Shown in pieces: positions 49,013 to 58,091 of a DNA stretch of 64,000 bases (its first letter is position 1; each line of letters begins with the position of its first letter). Below the pieces are notes generated by a model. That model worked only from the letters and a program-made list of their open reading frames with translations, was not told where the DNA came from and did not search any database. Where the stretch lies: the IMG/VR virus record IMGVR_UViG_3300009151_003179, positions 106,964 through 170,963 of that record; one strand, 5' to 3'. A program made the position numbers and the translations under genes. This DNA comes from a virus.

Positions 49013-52000
49013 TTATAAGGCTTTTAGCTCTTCTCCTAAAGCCAACCATTTATTTCTCAATTCATCAAGTTGAGGATCACCTGCAGGAAGTTCATTTTTT
49101 GCTTTACTATATGCTAATCTAGCCGCTCTGACTTCATCAACTTTTGCTATCAACTTCTGAGTTTTTTCATATTGTTCGTTAAGACTATCTCTGATTTTGT
49201 CAGAGCTTGATGTATCTCCTGTAGTCGCAGGATTACCATTATAATTAGGCAACGGTATCTTACTGCTACCAAATACACTAGCTAATTGGCTTGTCAATGA
49301 TGTACGGTCATTTGTATTGATACCAACAACAGGTAATGTAATTTGTACTGCACCACCTGAACTTAATGATGCAATAGAACTATTTAACTTTGAGGCCAAT
49401 GCGGGACTTAGTCCAATACTTGCTAATGCTTGCAATGATGCTCCCGGAGCTTTTAATTTATCTATTAAACTACTTGCACCACCTGCTAAATTACCAGTGC
49501 TGATAGATGCAGTGACTTGTGATATTGCTCCTGATATACTACTAGCACCCGGTATTGAATTAAGTGCACCTTTTGCACCATTGATAACAGTTGCCACTGC
49601 ATTCTGTGCTCCTGGTAAACCACTTAATCCGGTAGAAGCGTTCCCGGGTAATAATGCCCCAATTGAACTAACTGCATTTTGTGCAAGACTTGCGGCGTTT
49701 GATGCGGCTGCCACACCAGTCGTTACTGCTTTAGTAACACTATCCAATCCGTTAATTGCCGATGACGCGGCTCCTGATGCAATACTTACGGCATCTATTC
49801 CTGAATTTGAGGCTGCAGATTTTAATACTCCGGCAACGTCACTTGCTTCTGTTCCGGATGCTTGTACATCTGCCGCCGCTTTATCGGCAATTTGTTTTAA
49901 GTTCTGAGGTACACCTGCTTTAAGTGCCGGGAATCCTTTAGTAATTGCGGCGAATGCTGATCCAGCAATGCCTTTTGCGCTATCAAATATACCAGACAGT
50001 CCCGGAATACCTCCTTTTGCCAATCCAGATAATGATCCTGCTATTGAACTTAGTCCTCCAATACTTGATTCGGCTAAATTTGCCGCAAAATTACCTGAGG
50101 TTATTGATCCAGTCACACTACCTATTAATCCATTCACCGATTTACCAACTACAGATCCAACATCAGATATACCTTTTCCTAAACTACCAGATGCTGTTTT
50201 CATAAAGTTAACCGTATTAGATAATCCGGCTGTAGCTGTTGCAGTGATTATACCAGCCACTACCCCGGATGATTCTTTACCTGTCATAACACCTGATTGT
50301 GTTAGTTGTGTTTGTGCTTGTTGGAACGTAGAGACCTGTGTTTTAACTTGACTAGTAGTACTAGCTATATAAGCTTGTAAATTCTCTGCATCTGGCATGC
50401 CTGTAAATAAATTGGCAGTCATTGCTTCCTCAACTGTTTTTCCCTGAGAAATTAATGATGCAATCAATACTGCTGATCCAGGTTTTAGTATGCCAGCTGA
50501 TTCCATTTGTTGAGGACTTTGTGCTAATTTACCAACAGCCGCAAATTTACCTGTTGCTGTTTCTACTACACTAGCGCCAATTGCAGTTGCGGCTGCAGCC
50601 GGGCCTGATTGAGCCATAGCCGCTACTTGTCCAACCATAGTTGTTGTAACGTTTTTATCTAATACTTTACTAATTGCACCAGTAACTGGAACTGTCGCAG
50701 ATACACTTGCAGTTACAGGTGTGTTAGGGGTATTAGCTACTTGTGCATTTACTGCTGTGACTGCCGCAGAAGGGGGACTTGGGAAATTGGCACTGGCATT
50801 ATTATCTACCTTAACATCTACTCCCTGATTTGCACTAGACCATGGTGCATGTGCAGGTGCTCTACTTGCAATACTAAACAATGCTCCAGGAGCGGCTGCC
50901 CAACCTTTAGTTGAATCATACAAGGTATCAGTATGTGCTACGACCGTGATTGGTTTGACTTCAGCTGGTACAAGTCCGGCTGAGCCTGTATTTAAATTAA
51001 CTTTACTACCATTAACAAATGCAGCCGCTGTACTAGCAAAACTTGCTTCACCGGCACTTGCTAAACTCATTCCGGCGCCAACTTTTAATGTATATTTACC
51101 TAATGATTGCATACTGTAATCAGTACCAATTCTAAAATCAGTTTTCTTATCACTATTAATTGTTACATTTTCACCATAAAGATTAAAATCTTTTTTGGCA
51201 TGCATATTGATGTTGTTATCAGCATGTAAATTCAAATCACCTTGTGTTCTAATATTAACTGAGTTGGTAGCATACATATCAATAGTACCTTCTTTGCCCA
51301 ACTCTATCCAACTTTGTCCATTAGCGTGAATGATGTGTAAACATTGACCATCATCACTCATTAATATTTGATGACCTAAACTACTACGTATTCTTACCAA
51401 TTGGTCTCTACCTAATAAATCACCATCATCCATTACTACTGAATGACCTACCCTACGTGAAGTTATTTTTAAATTACTTTGTTGACCCTCGCCTGTTGCG
51501 GCATCAGCAATTGTTTCATCTGTAAAGCCACCTTCATATATAGGTCTACCGGGAGTATTAACTCCCCAACCAACACGACTAGGACTTTCACGTTGTGCTG
51601 ATGTACCAATTGTACCTCTAATTGTATCTCTAATTAAACCTTGTTGATTTAATACGCCGGCAAGATAACTGTTGACTGGTTTAGGTTCATTAAAAAATGC
51701 AGGACTACTATTGATTGCATTATTGTTTGTATTGATGTTAGTAACCGGCAATTTCTTTGCACCACCATAACTGTTTGCCTCACCTGAATTAGTAACTACT
51801 GTTTCAGTTGATCCATTTGCTGGCACCATAAACAATGCTTCTGGTTGTGGAACACAACCAATCCAATATCCATAATTAGGGTCACCGTTAATAAAAATAC
51901 ATATTACAGTTGTACCTAAATCAGGTGGACTATTCCACATACCATAACTAACAGGATTCTGTAAATATGTTCCATAACCTGTCTTATCACCTGTACCCCC

Positions 52001-52228
52001 AGTCAATCCATAAAAAGGTGACATATAACTAACTGTAATCCAACAGTTGCTATCAGAAGGATCTACACCTCCCATATCAGCAACATAAACTCGCAAACGA
52101 CCACTTCGTATAGGATCAATATTATCTTTTACTACCCCAAACACAGGCACAGAACTAACTACTGCACCACCTGCACCTAATTTATCTGCGCTTGGTGCGC
52201 CTTTGGGTTTAAAGATATTATTTGCCAT
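49013..52228 (-). CDS. gp5: Baseplate hub/spike protein gp5-like without lysozyme domain
   Basis: 1071 residues. Residues of about 25-140 fit the gp5/VgrG OB-fold (VFGVVKDNIDPIRSGRLRVY, then SNCWITVSYMSPFYG and GTTVICIFINGD). Residues of about 260-420 are a gp5-like beta-helix with strand repeats (MYATNSVNIRTQGDLNLHAD, INMHAKKDFNLYGENVTI). The remaining 600 residues are Ala/Ser/Gly-rich and low-complexity, ending in a charged coiled-coil-like tail (NEQYEKTQKLIAKVDEVRAA). No lysozyme motifs are seen between OB-fold and beta-helix, unlike T4 gp5. It should form the trimeric puncturing spike. The gp27-like gene lies just upstream. No ribosome site is visible before the ATG; AGTAAATA lies just ahead. 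Confidence 0.8.
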   Translation of the reverse strand: MANNIFKPKGAPSADKLGAGGAVVSSVPVFGVVKDNIDPIRSGRLRVYVADMGGVDPSDSNCWITVSYMSPFYGLTGGTGDKTGYGTYLQNPVSYGMWNSPPDLGTTVICIFINGDPNYGYWIGCVPQPEALFMVPANGSTETVVTNSGEANSYGGAKKLPVTNINTNNNAINSSPAFFNEPKPVNSYLAGVLNQQGLIRDTIRGTIGTSAQRESPSRVGWGVNTPGRPIYEGGFTDETIADAATGEGQQSNLKITSRRVGHSVVMDDGDLLGRDQLVRIRSSLGHQILMSDDGQCLHIIHANGQSWIELGKEGTIDMYATNSVNIRTQGDLNLHADNNINMHAKKDFNLYGENVTINSDKKTDFRIGTDYSMQSLGKYTLKVGAGMSLASAGEASFASTAAAFVNGSKVNLNTGSAGLVPAEVKPITVVAHTDTLYDSTKGWAAAPGALFSIASRAPAHAPWSSANQGVDVKVDNNASANFPSPPSAAVTAVNAQVANTPNTPVTASVSATVPVTGAISKVLDKNVTTTMVGQVAAMAQSGPAAAATAIGASVVETATGKFAAVGKLAQSPQQMESAGILKPGSAVLIASLISQGKTVEEAMTANLFTGMPDAENLQAYIASTTSQVKTQVSTFQQAQTQLTQSGVMTGKESSGVVAGIITATATAGLSNTVNFMKTASGSLGKGISDVGSVVGKSVNGLIGSVTGSITSGNFAANLAESSIGGLSSIAGSLSGLAKGGIPGLSGIFDSAKGIAGSAFAAITKGFPALKAGVPQNLKQIADKAAADVQASGTEASDVAGVLKSAASNSGIDAVSIASGAASSAINGLDSVTKAVTTGVAAASNAASLAQNAVSSIGALLPGNASTGLSGLPGAQNAVATVINGAKGALNSIPGASSISGAISQVTASISTGNLAGGASSLIDKLKAPGASLQALASIGLSPALASKLNSSIASLSSGGAVQITLPVVGINTNDRTSLTSQLASVFGSSKIPLPNYNGNPATTGDTSSSDKIRDSLNEQYEKTQKLIAKVDEVRAARLAYSKAKNELPAGDPQLDELRNKWLALGEELKAL

Positions 52229-52243
52229 ATTAATTATTTACTG

Positions 52244-54898
52244 TTATACACCTTCACCGGGTCTTGTTCTAGTATTCAATGTAGTGTTTTGTGTTTCTCT
52301 ACCAGCATCAGGGCTTTGAGCATTAGCAACGCCGGATTGTGTTAATCCTACACTTTGAACACTGTCATCATTTGCTACACCTTGTCTTGTATTTTCTGTT
52401 GTAGTAGTATTTGGTGTACTACTGTATGAAAGTGAAGTATTATCCGCTAGATAGTTAGCGGCTACGGCTGCATCTACTCCGGCAAATTCGTTGTCAGGAG
52501 TATAACCTGATGAAGCTGAGGTAGTGCTTCCTTTACCTGGTGTTGGTCCATCTCCACCTTGATTTGTACTTGTACGTACATCTGATCCTCCTAAGTCTAT
52601 TCTTCTAGGATCGGATGCGGCAAACGCGGATCTTGCATTATTTGCATTTTCTTTTGTTAATGTTACTCCGGTTCTTGCAGCCACTTTATCTGTAATATTT
52701 GCTCTTCCACCAAGTGCCGCCGCTGGAGTACCTAATACTCCAGGGAAATCATTGATACAACAAGTTAATGTTTGCTGGAATTTACCACTTTTAAAACTAT
52801 GTTCTACATCAAGAACCATATAGCTAACACCTTTAACTTTATTAGCTACTGCGGCAGGATAATTCCAAAAATATATAGATTCATTGATACTCATCAATCC
52901 ATCACTGTTGTAATAATCTTGTGCTTCTTTAAAATCTATTTCAATAAAAACATGACCACCGTTTGGATTAATAGTAAATCCATCACTACCGTAAAATTGA
53001 TTGTATACTTGATTAACACTCTGGGGTGTTTCTTGTGACAAATAATCCGGATCACCCATAATGGTAATTTTTGCTTTGGCGTATGCACCCGGGTCGAATA
53101 AACTAGTCATGTAAGCATTTTGTGCTTCCATACCAACATTCAATCCACCCTGAGATTCTATATTTTGTAACTTTCCTGCATATACAGGTACCGTTGCACC
53201 ACCAGCTGTACTAGCTGGATCACCGTCAGGAGACAACGCTACGTTAAAATAAGTATTATCCATAGTCTGCTCATAAGATAGTATCTCACTATTCTTTCCA
53301 GTGAACCAATATTCATATCGTTTATGAGGGCCATAATATTTGCTAGATTTTGTATAAGGAGATTTGGCTGCAGGAGTTTCATATGGTTGTATGACATACG
53401 TAATGTTGTAGGCAAAATCACCCACATTTTCATCAAACCCTAAACATATAATTTCTGGATTTATATTATACCATCTGATAGGTGGTACATCTTTTTTAAC
53501 AGCAACTTCAAGACTACCGGTGTCTTCATCAGGTTCTTCGCTTGCAAGAAATATAACTTTAAGTGCATCAGCCATGTATGAACTTTGTTTAATAATATTA
53601 TTAATTGCCTGTACTATGGGAATACCATATGCAAATGATATTGTTTTTCTAGTTGTGTCTGCTACTGCTTTATTACTAGTTGATTCATTTACTTCCTTAG
53701 AATTATTTGCCCTACTCATTGGTGTTCTAGCTTTATCTAAATCCGCATCAGTAACCATTCTTGCATTTTTTAGTAAATCACTATCACCTATAAATCTAAC
53801 ACTGTATACATTTGGTATTTTAATTCTTTTTTCTCTATATAATGTATTCTGAGTTTCATTTATTGTTTGTAGTAAACTAGTGATACCATTACCATTACCA
53901 ATCAATGCTTCTTCAACCGTTCCGGCCACAATTGGTGTATAATTATCAACTATTCCCCTAGCTGTGCCCATACTAACTGATGTTGATGTTACAGCTCCTT
54001 CTAGATTATAAGTTGTTGCACCACCATTAATCTTAAATTTCATTTTTGTTAACAGTATATCATAAAATCTTTCATATACACCACTAGCATCCGGGCTTGT
54101 ATTTAATGTATCATCTGCAAATACTTGACTCGCATTTGCTATATTTCCGTTTTTATCATACCCTTGAAATCTAATACCTAATACAAAAAATTGTTTACTC
54201 CCGTTAACGGCCTTTTCATAATTTTTTAATTTACTATTTTTAACTAAACTATCTCTTGCTCTTTTTAATTTGGTAATAAAAGAAAAACCATATGGTTCAT
54301 ATATACTAAATGACAGTGTTGTTACGTTAGATTCACTATGAGTGCTTTTAGCATTTGTAGCCGTTTTAATTTTTAAATCATCAATATAAAAATCTAACTC
54401 AAAACCCGGTGCTCTTTTACTTGCAGTATTATTAATGCCTCCTGATTGTGCAATTAAAAACGCACCACCATTTGTTGCTTGCCCACTAGCGTCTGTTGCT
54501 GATAGTGCATTAATATTTTTTCTATTTGATTTTTGAAATGCATTATATGCATCCGGTGTTATCATATACAAGCTTAATTGATATGTATAACTGCTAAAAT
54601 TACCTAATGGGTTTTGTAATCTACTTCCAGGTTTAGCTGTTTTCCCTACACCTTTATCAACTACATCATTTCCTGCAGGAGATTGTGCGTTACCTGCTTG
54701 TGTTTGTCCTGCAAAACTTTTATTGACCGTTTCAACTTCACTACTACCGGTTGCAGTAGCATTATTTTCTTTAGCGGCAACATTTTTAGCTTCTTTTTTA
54801 TCATAACTGGTATCGTCACCTCCTGGAGTACCACCTAAATTATTATTGTCAGGGGTAGAGGATATTATAATACCTAGCTCATCTGTTTCAATTGGCAT
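52244..54898 (-). CDS. Putative baseplate hub protein (gp27-like position)
   Basis: 884 residues. About 100 Asn/Thr/Gly-rich residues precede a globular part with SSYTYQLSLYMITPDAYNAF, LKIKTATNAKS, VTTLSFSIYEPYGFSFITKL and KQFFVLGIRFQGYD, then a middle section with FAYGIPIVQAINNIIKQSSYM and PPIRWYNINPEIICLGFDEN. These beta-rich segments resemble tail-hub proteins of contractile phages, and the position immediately before the gp5-like spike gene matches T4 gp27, though length and sequence differ. The C-terminal tail (about 740 on) is disordered-looking and contains NEFAGVDAAVA, a motif shared with the gp48/54-like protein. Its ATG touches the stop of the gp53-like gene. Confidence 0.55.
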   Translation of the reverse strand: MPIETDELGIIISSTPDNNNLGGTPGGDDTSYDKKEAKNVAAKENNATATGSSEVETVNKSFAGQTQAGNAQSPAGNDVVDKGVGKTAKPGSRLQNPLGNFSSYTYQLSLYMITPDAYNAFQKSNRKNINALSATDASGQATNGGAFLIAQSGGINNTASKRAPGFELDFYIDDLKIKTATNAKSTHSESNVTTLSFSIYEPYGFSFITKLKRARDSLVKNSKLKNYEKAVNGSKQFFVLGIRFQGYDKNGNIANASQVFADDTLNTSPDASGVYERFYDILLTKMKFKINGGATTYNLEGAVTSTSVSMGTARGIVDNYTPIVAGTVEEALIGNGNGITSLLQTINETQNTLYREKRIKIPNVYSVRFIGDSDLLKNARMVTDADLDKARTPMSRANNSKEVNESTSNKAVADTTRKTISFAYGIPIVQAINNIIKQSSYMADALKVIFLASEEPDEDTGSLEVAVKKDVPPIRWYNINPEIICLGFDENVGDFAYNITYVIQPYETPAAKSPYTKSSKYYGPHKRYEYWFTGKNSEILSYEQTMDNTYFNVALSPDGDPASTAGGATVPVYAGKLQNIESQGGLNVGMEAQNAYMTSLFDPGAYAKAKITIMGDPDYLSQETPQSVNQVYNQFYGSDGFTINPNGGHVFIEIDFKEAQDYYNSDGLMSINESIYFWNYPAAVANKVKGVSYMVLDVEHSFKSGKFQQTLTCCINDFPGVLGTPAAALGGRANITDKVAARTGVTLTKENANNARSAFAASDPRRIDLGGSDVRTSTNQGGDGPTPGKGSTTSASSGYTPDNEFAGVDAAVAANYLADNTSLSYSSTPNTTTTENTRQGVANDDSVQSVGLTQSGVANAQSPDAGRETQNTTLNTRTRPGEGV

Positions 54899-55210
54899 TT
54901 ATAATCCTAATACTTGTTTTAACGTTGCAGGATCTGGTAAATATATACTAGTACCTGTAGTAAAATCAAAAAATGGATCAGCTAATGTATTTGGATTTCT
55001 ACTTGAAAATACCCACCATAATTTTGGATTACTGTATAAGTCATATGCTAACATATCAGGACGTAAATTATATGTTTGTGTGATTTCCCAATATCTGTCA
55101 CTACCTAATTTAGGAATAGGTCTATCCACTAGTACATCTAAAAATCTATTATTCACTACACCTGTAGCAAAATAAGGACTTGATGCTGGATATAAACTGT
55201 TATTAGACAT
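54899..55210 (-). CDS. gp53: Baseplate wedge protein gp53-like
   Basis: 103 residues from the ATG at 55210, which overlaps the preceding stop as TAATG and has GGAGG nine bases upstream; the upstream in-frame TTG is not needed. The sequence YWEITQTYNLRPDMLAYDLYSNPKLWWVFSSRNPN is characteristic of gp53, the wedge protein with a LysM-like element that ties neighbouring wedges together in T4. It is shorter than T4 gp53 (about 196 residues), so only the conserved core is present. Placed between the gp48/54-like and hub-like genes. Confidence 0.8.
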   Translation of the reverse strand: MSNNSLYPASSPYFATGVVNNRFLDVLVDRPIPKLGSDRYWEITQTYNLRPDMLAYDLYSNPKLWWVFSSRNPNTLADPFFDFTTGTSIYLPDPATLKQVLGL

Positions 55211-57009
55211 TACCAAATACCTCCGCCCGAACGTTTAGTTCCTCGTAATAATTCACCTGTCGCATACTCTTTAAGACTAAATTTATTGCTGATATCATTT
55301 CGTGTAACAATAGGTAGGCATGTGATTTGTAATTGTAATTTTGTAGGTATATATGTTGCTTCACTGTTAATCATTGTATTTTGTGTTTGAAAGTTTGGAA
55401 CTTTGGGTGATAAACCATTCATTGCAGTTCTCACTACTTTAGGGGCAAACGTATTTAATGCGGGTTTTTGTTGAGATATATTTACTCCCGGTTGATTAGT
55501 TTGACTACCTGCTCGAATGTAATCTACATCGGTTGGAGTAGAATACGTAAAATTAGTTACAACTACTGGATGTGCATCATACGTATATGCTCCAAAACCA
55601 CTCAAATAACACAACGGTGGGGGTACTCCGTTATTTGGATTCTTGTCTTGCCCATAAAACATTTTAGTAACACTACGGAAAAAATGTATCACAGCTAATA
55701 AGTAAGTTGCTTCAATAGTATCCTGTGCAGTAAAATCCGCAGTAATACTAACAGTATCTACACTGCTTCCTTTATATTGATAAATTTTATAATTACTATG
55801 TACTAATTCACTTGTATCATATCCAGCACTGTATGTAACTGAAATTGCCGGGGTGTATGGAAAGATTACGCCATCAGTAGCCATTAATGGTTGTAATATA
55901 CCTGCTTTGCCGTCCGGTACTTTATATAAATAATCAGCACCGGGCGCCAAACTTAATCTTGCTCGCCAATCTGGTTTCTGTTGAAAACTAGCACTATCGT
56001 CTCTGGTAGCTGTACTTTGAGTGTTCTTTAACGCAGTTGATATACCTTTAGGTGCAGCTTGATTTACCGCATCAATTGCAGCCTGTGTATTAGCTTCATT
56101 ACCACGTTCAGCGGCTGCTTGTCTGGCAGCTTCAAATGGATCTTCAGTGGTAATATCAGTAGGTGATGAATTTTGTATCTCTGCACCAATGTTTGTATTA
56201 GGGTCACTGTTAAGACTGATTGTTTGTTGTTTTGCTATTGCTTCATCAACTCCAGCAAAATCACCCATGTCTGCAATTTTCTTTTGTTTAGCAACTTGTT
56301 CATCAACTCCAGCAAATTCATCAATTTCTGTATTTGCCGGTGCTTTTGCTACATTAACGTTTTGAATGTCTGCACCAATATTAGTATTTGGATCACTGTT
56401 TAACCCTATCTCTTGTTGGGGTTGGGGTATATTTAATGTCTGAGTATCATTACCAATATTAGTATTAGGATCAGTATTTGGATCTATAAGTTGTTGAGGA
56501 GACGCATTAGCATCTAGGAAGGCAACGTTTGTAGCCGCGTTTTGTCCAGTAGCAGGTACTGTTGCGTTTTCAATCGGAGGAAGTGGCACTGTAGTAACGG
56601 TGGTATTAGTCTGATTGGGAGTAACAGTTTCAGGCGGAGTAGTTGTGTTTGTGTTTGGAGGTCCAGATGATGCTGTTCCTGCCTGTGTGTTAGCATTATT
56701 TATAGTTGCTCTTAGTTGAAATAGTTGTGATGTTAATGTGGATCTTACATACACCGCTGTTTTGTCTATATTTTGCTTGATAGCGTTTGTTTCTGCCTCT
56801 AGTGCAACTAACACTGGATCTCTAGGATTATAACGGTTACCCTGAGATGTTATAAAGTCACTTATCTTTTGTCCGTTGGCCAGTAATTGCTGTTCCAATG
56901 CAGTAATTTGCGCTTCACCTTGTGTCTTTTGTAGGTTGACCGCATCCAACTGTGCCTGTGCATTGGCTGCAACTTGTTTCCATTCTTCGGTTGTGGTTGG
57001 GTTTGCCAT
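55210..57009 (-). CDS. Tail-tube initiator-like baseplate protein (gp48/gp54 type)
   Basis: 599 residues. The C-terminal 240 residues (DWRARLSLAPGADYLYKV, FPYTPAISVTYSAGYDTSEL, TATYLLAVIHFFRSVTKMFYG-like sequence and PPLCYLSGFGAYTYDAHP) match the tube-initiator proteins that cap the baseplate hub in T4-like phages; gp48 and gp54 are related and cannot be told apart here. The N-terminal part is different: a coiled-coil-like start (ANAQAQLDAVNLQKTQGEAQ), then a Pro/Thr/Asn-rich linker with repeats NSDPNTNIGADIQN and two copies of (E/D)FAGVDE. This extension is unusual for the family. It has its own GATAAATA promoter and a leader beginning AAGGAT. Confidence 0.75.
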   Translation of the reverse strand: MANPTTTEEWKQVAANAQAQLDAVNLQKTQGEAQITALEQQLLANGQKISDFITSQGNRYNPRDPVLVALEAETNAIKQNIDKTAVYVRSTLTSQLFQLRATINNANTQAGTASSGPPNTNTTTPPETVTPNQTNTTVTTVPLPPIENATVPATGQNAATNVAFLDANASPQQLIDPNTDPNTNIGNDTQTLNIPQPQQEIGLNSDPNTNIGADIQNVNVAKAPANTEIDEFAGVDEQVAKQKKIADMGDFAGVDEAIAKQQTISLNSDPNTNIGAEIQNSSPTDITTEDPFEAARQAAAERGNEANTQAAIDAVNQAAPKGISTALKNTQSTATRDDSASFQQKPDWRARLSLAPGADYLYKVPDGKAGILQPLMATDGVIFPYTPAISVTYSAGYDTSELVHSNYKIYQYKGSSVDTVSITADFTAQDTIEATYLLAVIHFFRSVTKMFYGQDKNPNNGVPPPLCYLSGFGAYTYDAHPVVVTNFTYSTPTDVDYIRAGSQTNQPGVNISQQKPALNTFAPKVVRTAMNGLSPKVPNFQTQNTMINSEATYIPTKLQLQITCLPIVTRNDISNKFSLKEYATGELLRGTKRSGGGIW

Positions 57010-57031
57010 AATATGTTGTTATCCTTACACA

Positions 57032-57039
57032 TATTTATC
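57032..57039 (-). promoter_or_regulatory. T4-type late promoter (GATAAATA)
   Basis: GATAAATA drives the minus-strand baseplate genes. Predicted start 57026 gives a 17-base leader beginning AAGGAT. It faces away from the sigma70-type promoter 44 bases to the right. Confidence 0.7.
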
Positions 57040-57082
57040 TACTAAATAAAGTAGTATTTTTACCCTTTCCATCACAAAATAG

Positions 57083-57111
57083 TTGCTATTCTGCAACAAT
57101 AATGTTATACT
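57083..57111 (+). promoter_or_regulatory. Sigma70-type early promoter (TTGCTA-17-TATACT)
   Basis: A -35 box TTGCTA (57083-57088) and a -10 box TATACT (57106-57111) are separated by 17 bp. Transcription should start near 57118, leaving a short leader with GGAGA before the gp55 ATG. The same -35 and spacer recur before the gp47 gene. Confidence 0.65.
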
Positions 57112-57136
57112 TACATCAACATAATAACGGAGAACT

Positions 57137-58042
57137 ATGTCCCTACCCTCACGCAAACCTGTCAACTATTTAAATAATAAAGACATTCTAAAAGAAATTC
57201 ACGAAAGTAAAAACGCTTATTGCTACTTCACCGACCCAAGCTATCATCGCTATGATTTCATTGTAGACATGCCTCAATCTAGTATGGAAGACAGCTTAGA
57301 ATATGCTTTCAAACCAGAAACTATTCAACAAGCAAAAGAAACACGTGCATTACGTCTTAGTTTAGAACAAGGGTCTAAAGATGCTGTTAGTCCGGATTCA
57401 ATTTTAGTTACAGATTTAGTATTTCGTGTAATGACTTGGGATCACGTTCCGGTCGCACCAAAACAGCCACGTAAAACAGTTAAAAAGAAAACAGCGAAGG
57501 ATATCTTTGATTTTGAAGAACCAGATCCAGACGAAATATTTGCTGACTTAGAGGATAATACTACTAAAGCTGAAGTAGATGATATGGTTCATGTTAAGGT
57601 AAACTTTCCACCGTTCCAGCATTACAAAATTGATGAAAATAATACATTCAAATGTGTAGGTAAAAGCCATTGGGACGGTGATTTAGAAACAGGTGTCTTT
57701 AATAAAGAACACGGCAAAATCACAAACAAACTTGCCCGTATGTATATTATGATGTGCGAAAAATATGCAATGAAATATAATTGGCGCGGGTATACTTACA
57801 ATGATGAGATGCGTAATAGTGCCATCTTACAATTAACATACGTTGGTTTACGTTTCAATGAAGCTAAAAGTGCAAACCCATTTGCTTACTACACAGCCGC
57901 TATCACTAATAGTTTCTGTAGAGTATTGAATACAGAAAAACGTAATCAAAACATACGTGATGATATACTAGAAATCAATGGTCTCAATCCTAGTTGGTCA
58001 CGACAGGGTATTGGGTCTAGTTCCACAGTATACGAAGAATAA
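57137..58042 (+). CDS. gp55: Late-transcription sigma factor gp55-like
   Basis: 301 residues. The C-terminal half (ITNKLARMYIMMCEKYAMKY, NWRGYTYNDEMRNSAILQLT, NPFAYYTAAITNSFCRVLNT, EKRNQNIRDDILE) matches the phage late sigma factors that direct host RNA polymerase to NATAAATA promoters. T4 gp55 is about 185 residues; here about 110 extra N-terminal residues plus an acidic/lysine-rich linker (KKKTAKDIFDFEEPDPDEIF) are present. The ribosome site is GGAG. It heads the early-type operon, so the switch to late promoters is encoded upstream of the recombination genes. The many NATAAATA boxes in this window are its likely targets. Confidence 0.85.
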   Translation: MSLPSRKPVNYLNNKDILKEIHESKNAYCYFTDPSYHRYDFIVDMPQSSMEDSLEYAFKPETIQQAKETRALRLSLEQGSKDAVSPDSILVTDLVFRVMTWDHVPVAPKQPRKTVKKKTAKDIFDFEEPDPDEIFADLEDNTTKAEVDDMVHVKVNFPPFQHYKIDENNTFKCVGKSHWDGDLETGVFNKEHGKITNKLARMYIMMCEKYAMKYNWRGYTYNDEMRNSAILQLTYVGLRFNEAKSANPFAYYTAAITNSFCRVLNTEKRNQNIRDDILEINGLNPSWSRQGIGSSSTVYEE

Positions 58043-58049
58043 TTTAACC

Positions 58050-58075
58050 AAAGCCGTTGCTAATGTAACGGCTTT
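58050..58075 (+). other. Hairpin between gp55 and gp47 genes
   Basis: AAAGCCGTT and AACGGCTTT form a perfect 9-bp stem with an eight-base loop, followed by ATTATATAATAG rather than a T-run. It overlaps the -35 box of the internal promoter. A weak attenuator or processing signal is possible. Confidence 0.5.
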
Positions 58076-58085
58076 ATTATATAAT
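58057..58085 (+). promoter_or_regulatory. Sigma70-type promoter (TTGCTA-17-TATAAT) before gp47
   Basis: TTGCTA (58057-58062) and a perfect TATAAT (58080-58085) are spaced by 17 bp. Transcription should start at or next to the ATG at 58092, so this message would be leaderless. Confidence 0.55.
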
Positions 58086-58091
58086 AGACGA

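Noticed and set aside
52235-52242. AGTAAATA as a late promoter for the gp5-like gene
   Set aside because: The box has a mismatch and ends six bases before the ATG with no ribosome site; the evidence is too thin for a feature.
57978-58091. 38-residue upstream extension of gp47
   Set aside because: It overlaps the end of gp55, starts from an ATG within that gene and precedes the conserved FTDIHFG motif by too much; the ATG at 58092 is the natural start.
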